Assembly (NCBI RefSeq): GCF_016342275.1
Contig: NZ_JAEIOT010000005.1
Span: 310,001 to 374,000, forward strand
Reading direction: 5' to 3'
Source of the DNA: Corynebacterium marambiense
GTDB lineage: Bacteria > Actinomycetota > Actinomycetes > Mycobacteriales > Mycobacteriaceae
DNA length: 64,000 nt
Below, one piece after another: positions 26,209 through 35,006 of the stretch. The stretch's first letter is position 1, and each line of letters starts with the position of its first letter. Both the position numbers and the translations under genes were made by a program. Below the pieces are notes generated by a model that was not told the DNA's origin, did no database searches, and saw only the letters and a program-made list of their open reading frames with translations.

Positions 26209-28842
26209 ATGCGCATCCACTCGATCACCCTCGACAACGTCCGTGGAATCGGTCATCTGGAGCTCAGTGACCTGCCCGAAACCGGTCTCATCGTCATCAG
26301 CGGAGACAACGAACAAGGAAAATCGACCATCCTCGAATCCGTACGGACGGTACTCACCGTTCCCCACTCGAGCAGCCGCAAAGAGGTCAGGGCACTTCAG
26401 CCGGTCGGGGAGGACGTCGCGCCCCGCATCGAACTCGCCGCGACGGTCGGTCCCTATTCCTTCACCGTCACGAAAAGCTATCTCCGGCAGAAGTCAGCTG
26501 TACTCACCGTGTGTCGGCCCCATTCGGAGAACCTCACCGGGCGTGACGCTGAAGACCGGCTTACCGCAATCCTCGACGAGTACTTGGACACCGCTCTCAT
26601 GGACGTTCTCTTCGTCCGACAGGGCGAGCTGGATGCCGCGGTCTCGACCGCAGGTGTCCCCTCGCTCGCCCGTGCGCTCGAATATCCGGATGGCCCGAAT
26701 AGCGATGTAGGCTCCCCGGTTGAGGAAGGAGAAGAACTCCTTCGGCGCGTCGAGGAAGAGTACGAGCGCTACTACACCGCCGCCCGCGGGGCGGAGACAG
26801 GGGAACTCAAAGCGACGCGGAAAGCCGCGGACAGTGCCGCGACGGAACTCGATGATGCCGCCGCTGACGTCGAGAGGCTCGCCGGGTACGTGGAGGAGGT
26901 CCGCCGCTGGTCCGAGGAAGAGTCCGCGGCGCGGGGGCGCCGCCCCGGGGCCATCAGAGAACGCGCCGAGCTGCGGGCTTCCGCGAAGCAAGCGGAGCAG
27001 GCGGCTGCTCGTGTGACGGCGGCGGAGAACGCTCTCACCGCAGCCACCGCGACCCTGGAGGCGTCGCTGGCGAACCTCCGGCGGCGGAAGGGACTCACTG
27101 CCCAGGTGGCGACGATGGCGGAGGAACTCGCCGCCCTCACCGATGCCCGTACGGATCTCGCCGAGGCCGCAGACCGGGAGCAACGTCGGATCGACGAGCT
27201 TCGGGTGGAGCTCGGCGCGGCAGAGGAAGACCTCACAAAAGCCACAGAGCTGGTGGAGTCCAGGGAACGGCAGCACAAGGACGTGCTCGTCGCTCTGCGG
27301 CGGACGGAACTCGAGGGTGTCCTCGGGGAACTCGATGCGCTCGACGGGCGCATGTCGACGCTCCGGGCGGAGTTGGCGGAGAACATCGTCACCGAACCGG
27401 ATGTCGCCGCAGCGGAGAAAGCAGAACTCGAGCTCACCCTCGCCCGTAGCAGGAGGGACTCGGCGTCGGCCAAGATCTCCCTGACAGCGGCGGAACCGAC
27501 CGACGTCGCGATCGACGGGGAAGCCGTCACGCTTGACGATGACGGGCGCACCTATGACATCACTGAGACGATGACCTTCACCACGGCGGGGGTGACCGCC
27601 GTGATCACCCCCGGTGCCGGAATCGAAAGCGCGAACGCCGATGTCAGTTCCGCGGAACAGGCGCTTGAGACCATACTTCGGGCGATGGAATGTCCGGATG
27701 TAGATACGGCCAGGAAACGGCTCGCTGGATACCGGGCGCAGGAGCGGGAACTTGCGGCCCTCCGCCGGGAGCGTCAGGCCACGCTCGCAGGGCGGGACGA
27801 ACACGCGATGAAGCACGAAATGACCGCACTCGGTGATCCTGGAACCGGACTCCCGGCGGGTCCGGACGATCTCGACGATGTCGAGGAAAAACTCGAGGCG
27901 GCGAAGACCGCCAAGCTTGACGCCGAGAACCGGGTTGCGCTCGTCAGGACGCAGTTGTCTGCTCAATCGGAACGTCGGGCCAAGGAGGCTCTCGCTGTCC
28001 ACGACGCGAGAATCGGGTTCTCGCGTGCGGCCCTCACTCGTGCTGAGGAGGCTCTCGACGGAGGGGAACCGGACATCTCGGAGCCGACCGAAACTGAGCT
28101 GGAGAAGCTCATCGACACGCAGACGCGAGCGAAGACGGATGCTGCCGGGGAACTTGAAGCAGCCAGACTGGAGCTCGACGCGGTGAACCCCGAACTGGTC
28201 GACAAACTGCTCCGAGGCGCGGAAGCGCAGGTGCGGTCGATCGATGAGACGATCAGGCAGGCGGAACGTGCGGTCGCGGAAAACAGGGGACGGATTGAGC
28301 AGGCCACCGGTGCAGAAGAACGCCTGGAGAAAGCAGCGTCCGCTGAACGACGGGCTCGGGAGGACCTGTCATCGACGCTTCGTCGGGCGGAAGCAGCGGG
28401 GAAACTGCGGGAGGTCCTTCTCCGGCACCGGGACCAGGCGCGTCGCCGGTATGCGGAGCCGTTCGCACGGCGACTCACCACGATGGCTGCGACCGTGTTC
28501 GGTCCGGACGTGAGTTTCGGATTGACGGAGGAGCTTGCGGTCGCGGACCGTACCCTCGGACAGTTGACCATCGACGTCGACTCGTTGTCGGGCGGTGCCC
28601 GGGAGCAGATTGGAATTCTCGTTCGACTGTCCGTCGCGGAACTGGTCGGACAAGCTGAGGGGGTGCCTGTGTTCATCGATGATGCGTTGGGGAGCACGGA
28701 TAGTGGGCGTCTCCGCCGGATGGCGACGGTCCTCGCCGACGCCGGAAAAGTGGGGCAGGTGTTCGTCCTCACCTGTGTGCCGGCCCGCTATGACCACGTC
28801 CCCGGGCGTCGGCACCTGACGATGTCGGAGCTGCGGAAGTGA
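26209..28842 (+). CDS. SbcC/Rad50-like SMC-type ATPase without a zinc hook
   Basis: An 877-residue ATPase. Walker A GDNEQGKST is at residues 32-40, a long Ala/Glu/Arg-rich coiled coil runs to about 425, then a compact beta-rich insert (residues 427-475, with VAIDGEAVTLDDDGRTYDI and the following strands), a returning coiled coil, the ABC signature LSGGAREQIG near 793 and Walker B VFIDDALG near 820. Rad50 and SbcC normally carry a CxxC zinc hook at the coil tip; here only a lone Cys (MECPD near 494) is found, so the tip probably pairs through the beta insert, as in YhaN-like proteins. It begins one base after the nuclease stop codon. Confidence 0.85.
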   Translation: MRIHSITLDNVRGIGHLELSDLPETGLIVISGDNEQGKSTILESVRTVLTVPHSSSRKEVRALQPVGEDVAPRIELAATVGPYSFTVTKSYLRQKSAVLTVCRPHSENLTGRDAEDRLTAILDEYLDTALMDVLFVRQGELDAAVSTAGVPSLARALEYPDGPNSDVGSPVEEGEELLRRVEEEYERYYTAARGAETGELKATRKAADSAATELDDAAADVERLAGYVEEVRRWSEEESAARGRRPGAIRERAELRASAKQAEQAAARVTAAENALTAATATLEASLANLRRRKGLTAQVATMAEELAALTDARTDLAEAADREQRRIDELRVELGAAEEDLTKATELVESRERQHKDVLVALRRTELEGVLGELDALDGRMSTLRAELAENIVTEPDVAAAEKAELELTLARSRRDSASAKISLTAAEPTDVAIDGEAVTLDDDGRTYDITETMTFTTAGVTAVITPGAGIESANADVSSAEQALETILRAMECPDVDTARKRLAGYRAQERELAALRRERQATLAGRDEHAMKHEMTALGDPGTGLPAGPDDLDDVEEKLEAAKTAKLDAENRVALVRTQLSAQSERRAKEALAVHDARIGFSRAALTRAEEALDGGEPDISEPTETELEKLIDTQTRAKTDAAGELEAARLELDAVNPELVDKLLRGAEAQVRSIDETIRQAERAVAENRGRIEQATGAEERLEKAASAERRAREDLSSTLRRAEAAGKLREVLLRHRDQARRRYAEPFARRLTTMAATVFGPDVSFGLTEELAVADRTLGQLTIDVDSLSGGAREQIGILVRLSVAELVGQAEGVPVFIDDALGSTDSGRLRRMATVLADAGKVGQVFVLTCVPARYDHVPGRRHLTMSELRK

Positions 28843-29041
28843 TGACGACCCGGATGTCATGGTCGCCATATGGGGGTTCCACATGTACTCCACGGCCAAT
28901 CTCGGGGTCGGGAAGTGGTGTCAGGTTCACGTCCCCGGTTCTCCTTATCCGCTACGGACCAGTGCGCACTTACCGGGGTTAACCGGGCTGTCACACTCAT
29001 ACCTCGTGGTTCCGGGATTTCGAGCTTGGAGTGACGCCCGA

Positions 29042-29047
29042 TACAGT
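29042..29047 (+). promoter_or_regulatory. -10 element of the MarR gene, leaderless start
   Basis: TACAGT ends seven bases before ATG 29055, so transcription would begin at the A of the start codon. No ribosome site precedes the ATG, which fits a leaderless mRNA, common in actinobacteria. Confidence 0.4.
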
Positions 29048-29054
29048 CAATGGC

Positions 29055-29588
29055 ATGAATAGGGATCCCCAACCGGCGCCACGCTGGCTGTCGCCGGAGG
29101 AGCAGGCATTCTGGCGTCTCCTTCTCTCCGCGGTACGTAAGGCGAGCCGGTGCATCGAGGAGACACTGGTCACCGACCATGGGCTGTCCACGTCCGAGTT
29201 CGCTGTCCTCGTCAGCCTCTCAGAGAATCCTGACCGGCAGATGCGACTTCGGGATATCTGTTCCGACCTCGACTGGGACCGGTCACGGATGTCGCACCAG
29301 ATCACCCGGATGCAGCGTCGTGGCCTCGTGATTAAAACCCGGTGCGCGGGTGACGCGCGCGGAGTGGTCGTACAGATCACCCCTGAGGGGACCGAACGTC
29401 TCGTCGCGGCGGTACCGAAGCATGTTGAGTCGGTGCGGCGTCTGATCTTCGACGACCTGGATCCCGCCGACATTCCCCTATTGAGCCGGTACCTCGAGAC
29501 CGTATTGAAGGTCGACAACGTCCCCGGGGCCGAGGGATTCGATCCCGAACGGCACGCATTCCCCGACACCGACGGGTCGACCGCGTAA
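29055..29588 (+). CDS. MarR-family transcriptional regulator
   Basis: A 177-residue winged-helix regulator. The recognition region LRDICSDLDWDRSRMSHQITRMQRRGLV and the wing DARGVVVQITPEG are typical of MarR/SlyA proteins. The last 20 residues form a charged tail. ATG 29055 is chosen because TACAGT sits at -10 distance; GTG 29031 in the same frame is an alternative. Ligand and targets are unknown; possibly autoregulatory or controlling the PspC gene downstream. It follows the SNF2-SbcC operon by 212 bases on the same strand but appears to have its own promoter. Confidence 0.85.
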   Translation: MNRDPQPAPRWLSPEEQAFWRLLLSAVRKASRCIEETLVTDHGLSTSEFAVLVSLSENPDRQMRLRDICSDLDWDRSRMSHQITRMQRRGLVIKTRCAGDARGVVVQITPEGTERLVAAVPKHVESVRRLIFDDLDPADIPLLSRYLETVLKVDNVPGAEGFDPERHAFPDTDGSTA

Positions 29589-29765
29589 CCGGATCGCACC
29601 CCGTGCTTGATCGGTCACCCGGCACCAGCACAGATGTGCGCCGGGAAAGATCAGGGAAAGGTCCGGGAAATCCCTGATGTGGTTGACCACGGTACCCCGG
29701 ATAATGGAATCCGTAGGGGAGATCATCAACCAGCCCGTCCCCGGCAGCTCGAGAAAGGTGCGATC

Positions 29766-30008
29766 ATGGAATACGGACATACTGACAGCGGCCCCCGCAC
29801 CGGGGATGGTGCACCTCTTCTGAAGCGGAAACTGCGTCGCAGCGCAACCGACAGGATGGTCGCCGGAGTTCTTGGTGGAATCGGAGAGACCTACGGGATC
29901 AACAGCACCTTGCTGCGCATCTTGTTCGTGGCGTCGTTCCTGCTCCCCGGCCCCCAGATGCTGTTCTACTTCGTCATGTGGTTCATCATGCCCAGTCCTG
30001 AGGCGTGA
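29766..30008 (+). CDS. Small PspC-domain membrane protein
   Basis: An 80-residue protein consisting of little more than a PspC domain. LRRSATDRMVAGVLGGIGE leads into a glycine-rich first helix and TLLRILFVASFLLPGPQMLFYFVMWFIMP supplies the second helix and its end. PspC proteins sit in the inner membrane and sense or respond to envelope stress. GAAAGG stands eight bases before the ATG. It is a single-gene unit closed by the hairpin at 30058. Confidence 0.85.
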   Translation: MEYGHTDSGPRTGDGAPLLKRKLRRSATDRMVAGVLGGIGETYGINSTLLRILFVASFLLPGPQMLFYFVMWFIMPSPEA

Positions 30009-30057
30009 CCTGGTTCCGGGCAGCCAGACCCGCCGAACTGGAACGGCCTGTGACCGT

Positions 30058-30095
30058 GAGGGCCTGACCCCGTAGAACCTCCAGGTCAGGCCCTC
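30058..30095 (+). terminator. Hairpin after the PspC gene
   Basis: A perfect 12-base stem GAGGGCCTGACC / GGTCAGGCCCTC with a 14-base loop, 49 bases after the stop. No T run follows. Confidence 0.65.
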
Positions 30096-30414
30096 AGAAT
30101 GTGGTTGGGGGGCTGGGTGTCGTGCCGCCGGGTTGAGTTGACGCCCAACCCGTCAATGACTGCACTGCGCTCGCGCTGGTACCTCCCAGCTCAGGAGCGA
30201 TCGACTGGAAGGATTACTCCGTATCCGTCGGTCCGTGTCCCGGACCCGCGGGGGTCTCGCCGGGTCACCCGGTGGCCAGGAACGGTCTTCCGCGAGACCA
30301 CTCAATCAACTGTCATCGCTGGACGTTTCGTCGGGGAATCTGCGGAAGCTCGTCGGAGTCGGGAACCGGGTCTCGTAGTTCAGTACCCGGACGGAATCAG
30401 CTGACGGATACGCA
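30096..30414. other. Gene-free stretch
   Basis: About 320 bases between two hairpins. An open frame here has no ribosome site or recognisable protein. I see no feature. Confidence 0.5.
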
Positions 30415-30455
30415 AAGGAGAGGCTCCACCACTGTTGGTGGTGGAGCCTCTCCTT
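30415..30455 (-). terminator. Terminator of tRNA-Arg
   Basis: An 18-base perfect stem with the core GGAGAGGCTCCACCAC and its complement around a five-base loop. It begins five bases beyond the encoded CCA end of the tRNA on the - strand, and its distal arm ends in TTT. Confidence 0.85.
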
Positions 30456-30460
30456 GTCTG

Positions 30461-30536
30461 TGGTGCCCCCGACACGAATCGAACGTGCGACCTTTGGTAC
30501 CGGAAACCAATGCTCTATCCCCTGAGCTACGGAGGC
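30461..30536 (-). tRNA. tRNA-Arg(CCG)
   Basis: On the - strand the cloverleaf is complete: acceptor GCCTCCG/CGGGGGC with A discriminator and encoded CCA, D arm GCTC/GAGC, anticodon stem TTGGT/ACCAA enclosing TTCCGGT with anticodon CCG, a five-base variable region and T arm GCACG-TTCGATT-CGTGT. It reads the arginine codon CGG. Confidence 0.95.
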
Positions 30537-31506
30537 GTGTCAACGTGGTTCCTGGTGGAGTAGCGTACCCCGCACCGGTGACCGCGCAACGCATATGACT
30601 TTAGCACCCGAGGGGGCTCGGTCACCAAACGGCTCTCCGGTAGCTGGTACCGGCGCAGGTGGGCGGTCCCTGGGTGGTGCCCTGAACCGGTGGGAAGGTT
30701 GTCGCCCACTAATCCATCGACTGCGCGTTACTCTGGTTTCTTGGGACTGGCCCTTCCTCTCGGCCCTGATCATCCGGCTGAATCTCGGGGACACCCTAGG
30801 GCATTGTTCCGTAGTCGGAACGGGTCTGCGTCACCGGTGCCCCGGGCGGATGTCGACCATCCAGTACGCCGCAGTAGTCTCGCCCGGTCACCACGGGGTG
30901 ATGATCCGACGTGCCTAGTCTGCATCCGTCCGGAACGAGGGCCTGGGCCTCACCTGTGACACCGGTCCGGGGTGCTCTCCACAAGGTCCCGTATCGACTG
31001 CTGCATGGAACCTTCAGTGGGGTCGCATGACTACTGTTTCTACGGATTCTGCACGGCGCCGTCGCGGCCCGGAAGCGAACCGCTCCCGGCGAGGTATGCA
31101 CACGATCCCGATCGTCGGACCCGGCCCGGGATATATCCCCGAAGCCCGAATCGGTGTCTGGTTCCCTGGTGGTTGCCGCGATAGGTATAGCGTCGGGCTT
31201 CCGCTCCATAGGTATCGGTCGAGGGCCCACGGGTCGCTGGTGGGTAGGACCCATATGGGCCTGGTGCCGGTCGACAGGTTTTTCGCTCGGTCAGATGCTA
31301 CGGGATAGGGAGGCATCAGCGACCGCCGTGTCGAGCGTAGCGGGTGTTCCGGCCCGGACGTGGGGAATCGGCGGTGCGAGTGAACCATCGGCACGTGGTC
31401 ACGGAATACACCGTGAGGTGGTCAGACGCCTGTTGCAGACAAAGGACACCGGGCGACCGGAGGTTCGGTCACTCAGTGTCCTTTGATTTGAGGTTGAGCG
31501 GCGCGG
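30537..31506. other. Long gene-free region between tRNA-Arg and lutC
   Basis: Nearly 1 kb of GC-rich DNA without a gene I can support. Several open frames of about 90-125 codons overlap one another on both strands without ribosome sites or recognisable domains. A weak hint of a decayed small membrane protein exists: MTTVSTDSARRRRGPEANR from 31027 and SGSLVVAAIGIASGF from about 31157 lie in different frames. A terminator-like stem closes the region at 31440-31495. Confidence 0.45.
31440..31495 (-). terminator. Terminator of the lutABC operon
   Basis: CAAAGGACAC and GTGTCCTTTG form a perfect 10-base stem enclosing a second ACCG/CGGT stem. It lies 12 bases beyond the lutC stop, and the far arm ends in TTTG on the - strand. 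Confidence 0.6.
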
Positions 31507-32178
31507 TCAGTCGACGATCACGACGATCAGCGTGCGGGGGCCGTGAACCCCCTCAACGCGACTGAGTTCGATGTCCGAGGTCGCGGACGGGCCGGAGATC
31601 ATCGTGATCGGCTGGCGCCGGTCGAGGCGCTCGATCATCGCGGGGACTCCGTAGACGACGCTGTCGCGGCGCACGATGCAGATGTGGCAGTCCGGGACGA
31701 GGGTCAGGGCACGGCGTCCGCATTCGGGGCCGGTTTCCAGGCAGATCGTGCCGGTCTGCGCCGAGGTGACCCTGCTGTCTGTGACCACGACGTCGACCTC
31801 GTTGAGAAGCCGGGGGTCGGTGTCCCAGTCGTCGGGCCCGGCGTCACCGTCGAAGCCAGAGAACAGTTCGGCATCAAGGCCCTCGGCGTACCGGACCGTG
31901 CGGGCGCCCCGGCCCTTGAGGATCGAGGTGATGGTGTCGCTGACCTTGTCCGGTGTGGTCTCCTCGACGATGGCCTTGTAATCGAGGAGCCTGTCGACCA
32001 GGACCTCCTTGAGCTCAGGCCAGTCCATGTCGGGCTCAAAATTGTACTCGCGGGGAACCGCCACCGGGCCGGGGGCGGTGTTGGCGAGCTTGTGGGCGTT
32101 CCTGATCCGCTTCAGAATCTCCTTCTTCGCGGCCGCATTCGTCGAGCGCTCCAGTGCGCTGCGGGTGCCGGTGGACAT
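31507..32178 (-). CDS. lutC: LutC, LUD-domain lactate utilisation protein
   Basis: A 223-residue LUD-domain protein, the third component of the LutABC L-lactate oxidation complex. It converts lactate to pyruvate together with LutA and LutB. The family pattern is visible in [24 protein letters not shown] followed by [17 protein letters not shown]. Its ATG overlaps the lutB stop (TGATG), so translation is coupled. It is last in the - strand operon and followed by a stem-loop. Confidence 0.88.
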   Translation of the reverse strand: MSTGTRSALERSTNAAAKKEILKRIRNAHKLANTAPGPVAVPREYNFEPDMDWPELKEVLVDRLLDYKAIVEETTPDKVSDTITSILKGRGARTVRYAEGLDAELFSGFDGDAGPDDWDTDPRLLNEVDVVVTDSRVTSAQTGTICLETGPECGRRALTLVPDCHICIVRRDSVVYGVPAMIERLDRRQPITMISGPSATSDIELSRVEGVHGPRTLIVVIVD

Positions 32179-33734
32179 CAGTTCTCCTCCCCGTTCTCGT
32201 CGCCGGAGGCGGCGTTCTCAGAGCCGGGGATACCGGTGCGCCGCGCTTCGGCGAGCAGTTCCCGGGCCTCGTCGGTGTCGAACCACTGCCGGAACGATTT
32301 CTTCGGTGGTACGCAGGTGTCTCGCACGTCGGTCCAACCGGCGAGGAAACTCGGCAGATGGGTGATCCGCCCATCGAAGCCGCCGAGGATCCGGCCGAGG
32401 AACACCAGGTGCGTTGCGGCGTTCCAGATGTGCCGGTTGCCGAAAGCGAGCCCCATGGCGCCCATGATGACACCCTCGATCTTCGGTTTGTGACCCTCGA
32501 TCTTCTGGTGCCGCAGCTCCAGCAGCGCGGACGGGATGTCGATTTTGACCGGGCAGGCCTCGTAGCAGGCACCACACAGTGAGGATGCGTACGGCAGGGA
32601 GGCGTTCGGATCATGGGCCGAGTCGATTCCCGTGAGTTGCGGGGTGAGGATCGCGCCGATCGGACCCGGGTAGGTCGAACCGTAGGCGTGCCCACCGGCA
32701 CGCTCGTACACGGGACAGACGTTGAGGCAGGCCGAGCAGCGGATGCACTTGAGTGCCTCGCGGCCGATCTCGTTGGCGAGTGCCGCGGTCCGTCCGTTGT
32801 CGATGAGCACGATGTGGTAGTTCTGTGGACCGTCGCCCTCGGTGACACCGGACCACAGGGAGGTGTAGGGATTCATCCGCTCACCGGTGGAGGAGCGGGG
32901 GAGCAGCTGCAGGAACACCTCGAAGTCGCGGAATGTCGGCAGGAGCTTCTCGATGCCCATCACGCTGATGAGGGTCTCGGGCAGGGTGAGACACATCCGC
33001 CCGTTGCCCTCGGATTCGACGATGGCGACGGTGCCGGTCTCCGCGACGCCGAAGTTCGCGCCGGAGATCGCGACCTTCGCGCGCATGAACTGCTCCCGGA
33101 GGAAGAGCCGTGAGGCTTCCGCGAGTTCGGCAGGCTCGGTTGACAGGGTCTCGTCGGTGGTGGGCATCTCCTTGACGAAGATGTCCCGGATCTCGGCGCG
33201 GTTCCGGTGGATGGCGGGGACCAGGATGTGACTCGGTGTGTCGTGGCCGAGTTGCACGATCAACTCGGCGAGGTCGGTCTCCCGGGCAGAGATCCCCGCC
33301 TCCCGGAGCTGGTCGTTCAGCCCAATCTCCATCGTCGCCATCGACTTGATCTTGACGACGTTGGTTTCGCCGGTCTGTTTGACGAGTTCAGTGACGATGG
33401 CGCCCGCCTCGTTGGCGTCCCGCGCCCAGTGCACGTGTCCGCCGCGGGCGGTAACGGACTGTTCGAACTGTTCGAGGAGTTCCGGCATCCGGGCCATGAC
33501 ATCGCGTTTGATGTGGGATCCGGCTTCACGAAGCCGCTCCCAGTCATCAATCTCGGTGATGACCTGCATGCGCTTGTCGCGGATGGTGTGGGTCGCCTTG
33601 TGCAGGTTGCGGCGCTGGGTGGCGTTGTCGAGTTCGGTCTCCGCCGCCTTGGTGAAGCTCTGGGTGCCGCGGAGGTGTCCGACACCCTTCGGTGCGCGGG
33701 GCGGCATCTTCGGGGTTCCGAGGAGCGTTGTCAC
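32178..33734 (-). CDS. lutB: LutB, iron-sulphur lactate utilisation protein
   Basis: A 518-residue protein with an N-terminal LUD-type domain and two ferredoxin-like 4Fe-4S motifs, [12 protein letters not shown] and CGACYEACP, in the C-terminal half. In the LutABC complex it relays electrons from lactate oxidation. The start is GTG 33734, which overlaps the lutA stop (GTGA) and has GAAGGAGG upstream inside the end of lutA; an in-frame ATG at 33776 would overlap lutA by 46 bases and has no ribosome site. Confidence 0.9.
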   Translation of the reverse strand: MTTLLGTPKMPPRAPKGVGHLRGTQSFTKAAETELDNATQRRNLHKATHTIRDKRMQVITEIDDWERLREAGSHIKRDVMARMPELLEQFEQSVTARGGHVHWARDANEAGAIVTELVKQTGETNVVKIKSMATMEIGLNDQLREAGISARETDLAELIVQLGHDTPSHILVPAIHRNRAEIRDIFVKEMPTTDETLSTEPAELAEASRLFLREQFMRAKVAISGANFGVAETGTVAIVESEGNGRMCLTLPETLISVMGIEKLLPTFRDFEVFLQLLPRSSTGERMNPYTSLWSGVTEGDGPQNYHIVLIDNGRTAALANEIGREALKCIRCSACLNVCPVYERAGGHAYGSTYPGPIGAILTPQLTGIDSAHDPNASLPYASSLCGACYEACPVKIDIPSALLELRHQKIEGHKPKIEGVIMGAMGLAFGNRHIWNAATHLVFLGRILGGFDGRITHLPSFLAGWTDVRDTCVPPKKSFRQWFDTDEARELLAEARRTGIPGSENAASGDENGEEN

Positions 33735-34516
33735 AGCATGGCCTCCTTCGAGTAGATGGCGGAGTCCGGCTGCCACGGGTGCTGCTTCGTGGAAGCGAGG
33801 ATCTCAGCCATGTGGAGGGCTCGCACACCCGACTGCTGCCGGGAGAGCGACCCACCGATGTTCATCAGGCAGGAGGCGTCACCGGCGGTGACGTATTCTG
33901 CCCGGGTGTCGCGGATGTTGCGGACCTTGTCGGCGACCATCGCCGCCGAGGTGTGGGCGTTCTTCACGGAAAACGTGCCGCCGAATCCGCAGCACTCGTC
34001 CGCGTGGGGCAGTTCGACGAGATCGATTCCCTCGACGTTGCGAAGCAGCCGGAGCGGACGGTCACCGACCTTGAGGAAGCGGAGCGAGTGGCAGGTCGAG
34101 TGGTAGGTCACCCGGTGGGGGAAGAATGCCCCGAGCTGATCGACGCCGGCGACATCGATGAGGAACTCCGAGAGATCGTAGGTCTTGTCGGCGGTCTTCT
34201 GGGCGGCGTCCGCCAGTCCCTTCCTGCCGTACCGCTTGGCGACGTGAACGTGCTGTTCCCGGACGGCGCCCGTGCAGGAACCGGAGGGGGCGACGACACA
34301 GTCGATCGACGGGTCGGAGAAGGCATCGACGTAGTTCTCGATCTGCGGAACCGCTTCACGCTGGTATCCGGTGTTGACGTGCATCTGACCGCAGCAGGTC
34401 TGCTCCGGGGGGAAAACGACCTCGTGCCCGAGGCGTGAGATGACCACAGCGGTGGCCTTGACCGCGTCTGGGAACATCGCGTCCCCGATGCAGGTTGAGA
34501 AGAGAGCGACACGCAT
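33731..34516 (-). CDS. lutA: LutA, cysteine-rich (CCG) lactate utilisation protein
   Basis: A 261-residue protein with two cysteine-rich CCG domains: QTCCGQMH with CIGD upstream in the first, and HSTCHSLR, DECCGFGGTF and SCLMNIGG in the second. These ligate Fe-S clusters in heterodisulphide-reductase-like and glycolate oxidase proteins. It is first in the lutABC operon, which with the lactate permease lets the cell grow on L-lactate. GCGAGGAGC precedes the ATG. A possible DtxR box lies 33-51 bases upstream, which would link this iron-demanding enzyme to iron supply. Confidence 0.9.
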   Translation of the reverse strand: MRVALFSTCIGDAMFPDAVKATAVVISRLGHEVVFPPEQTCCGQMHVNTGYQREAVPQIENYVDAFSDPSIDCVVAPSGSCTGAVREQHVHVAKRYGRKGLADAAQKTADKTYDLSEFLIDVAGVDQLGAFFPHRVTYHSTCHSLRFLKVGDRPLRLLRNVEGIDLVELPHADECCGFGGTFSVKNAHTSAAMVADKVRNIRDTRAEYVTAGDASCLMNIGGSLSRQQSGVRALHMAEILASTKQHPWQPDSAIYSKEAML

Positions 34517-34548
34517 GGGTGCTCCTCGCTGTTGATGGGCTGTCTAAT

Positions 34549-34567
34549 TCACTGAAGCCTTGCCTAA
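34549..34567 (-). promoter_or_regulatory. DtxR-like box before lutA
   Basis: On the - strand it reads TTAGGCAAGGCTTCAGTGA, 14 of 19 matches to the DtxR consensus. It shares the core TTAGGCAAGSCTT with the box before the HtaA pseudogene. Position 33-51 bases before the start codon suits repression or activation by iron. Confidence 0.35.
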
Positions 34568-34627
34568 TCCGCCATGGGTGAATGTGGTGGCACGACTGAT
34601 GGTTTCCACGATACTCCTCCGGCCGGT

Positions 34628-34638
34628 TGTGAGTCACA
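34628..34638. promoter_or_regulatory. Short palindrome before lutA
   Basis: TGTGA-G-TCACA is a perfect palindrome about 115 bases before lutA. The half-sites resemble GlxR sites but the one-base spacer does not, so another regulator or chance is likely. Confidence 0.2.
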
Positions 34639-34920
34639 CAAAAACAGGAGTCTTCGTGGGGGTTGTTCTCGGAGGAACACAGCTGTTCCTCGACGATAAC
34701 GGTGCTGGTGAACGTCTTTATTTCTAGATCCGCGCCGAAGCCCGATAGATGTGGCTGTAGTGGGTGTAAGGAAGGGAATTCGGGAGTATTCGAAAATGTA
34801 AATTTGTGGCGGTGACAATTTTTGCATTCGTCCACACTCTTCTTTATTACTAATTCCGCCCCTGATTCTGTGGAAATTTCATGTGGGAATAGCCTGCGGG
34901 ATTTTACCGGTAAAGGCACT

Positions 34921-34969
34921 GCGACCCCGGCACGCTGTGAATCGTGGGAACAGGATGTGCCGGGGTCGC
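34921..34969 (-). terminator. Hairpin after lctP
   Basis: GCGACCCCGGCAC and GTGCCGGGGTCGC are perfect 13-base complements with a 23-base spacer, starting 37 bases after the lctP stop. No long T run, but the stem is very stable. Confidence 0.65.
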
Positions 34970-35006
34970 GGTGGCGCTGCTGTGGCGCGTGGTTCTGGGG
35001 GTGGTG

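Larger units (their letters stand above)
34517..35006. other. Promoter region of lutABC and 3' end of lctP
   Basis: 490 bases, locally AT-rich, no gene. It holds the DtxR-like box, a TGTGA-G-TCACA palindrome, a 12-base palindrome TTTACCGGTAAA at 34903-34914 and the lctP terminator hairpin. No GntR-type lactate regulator gene is encoded in the window. Confidence 0.5.

Noticed and set aside
31027-31486. Small membrane-protein gene
   Set aside because: Only suggestive if two frames are joined; no homologue recognised, so left as a hint.
34628-34638. GlxR site before lutA
   Set aside because: Half-sites fit but the spacer is one base rather than six.
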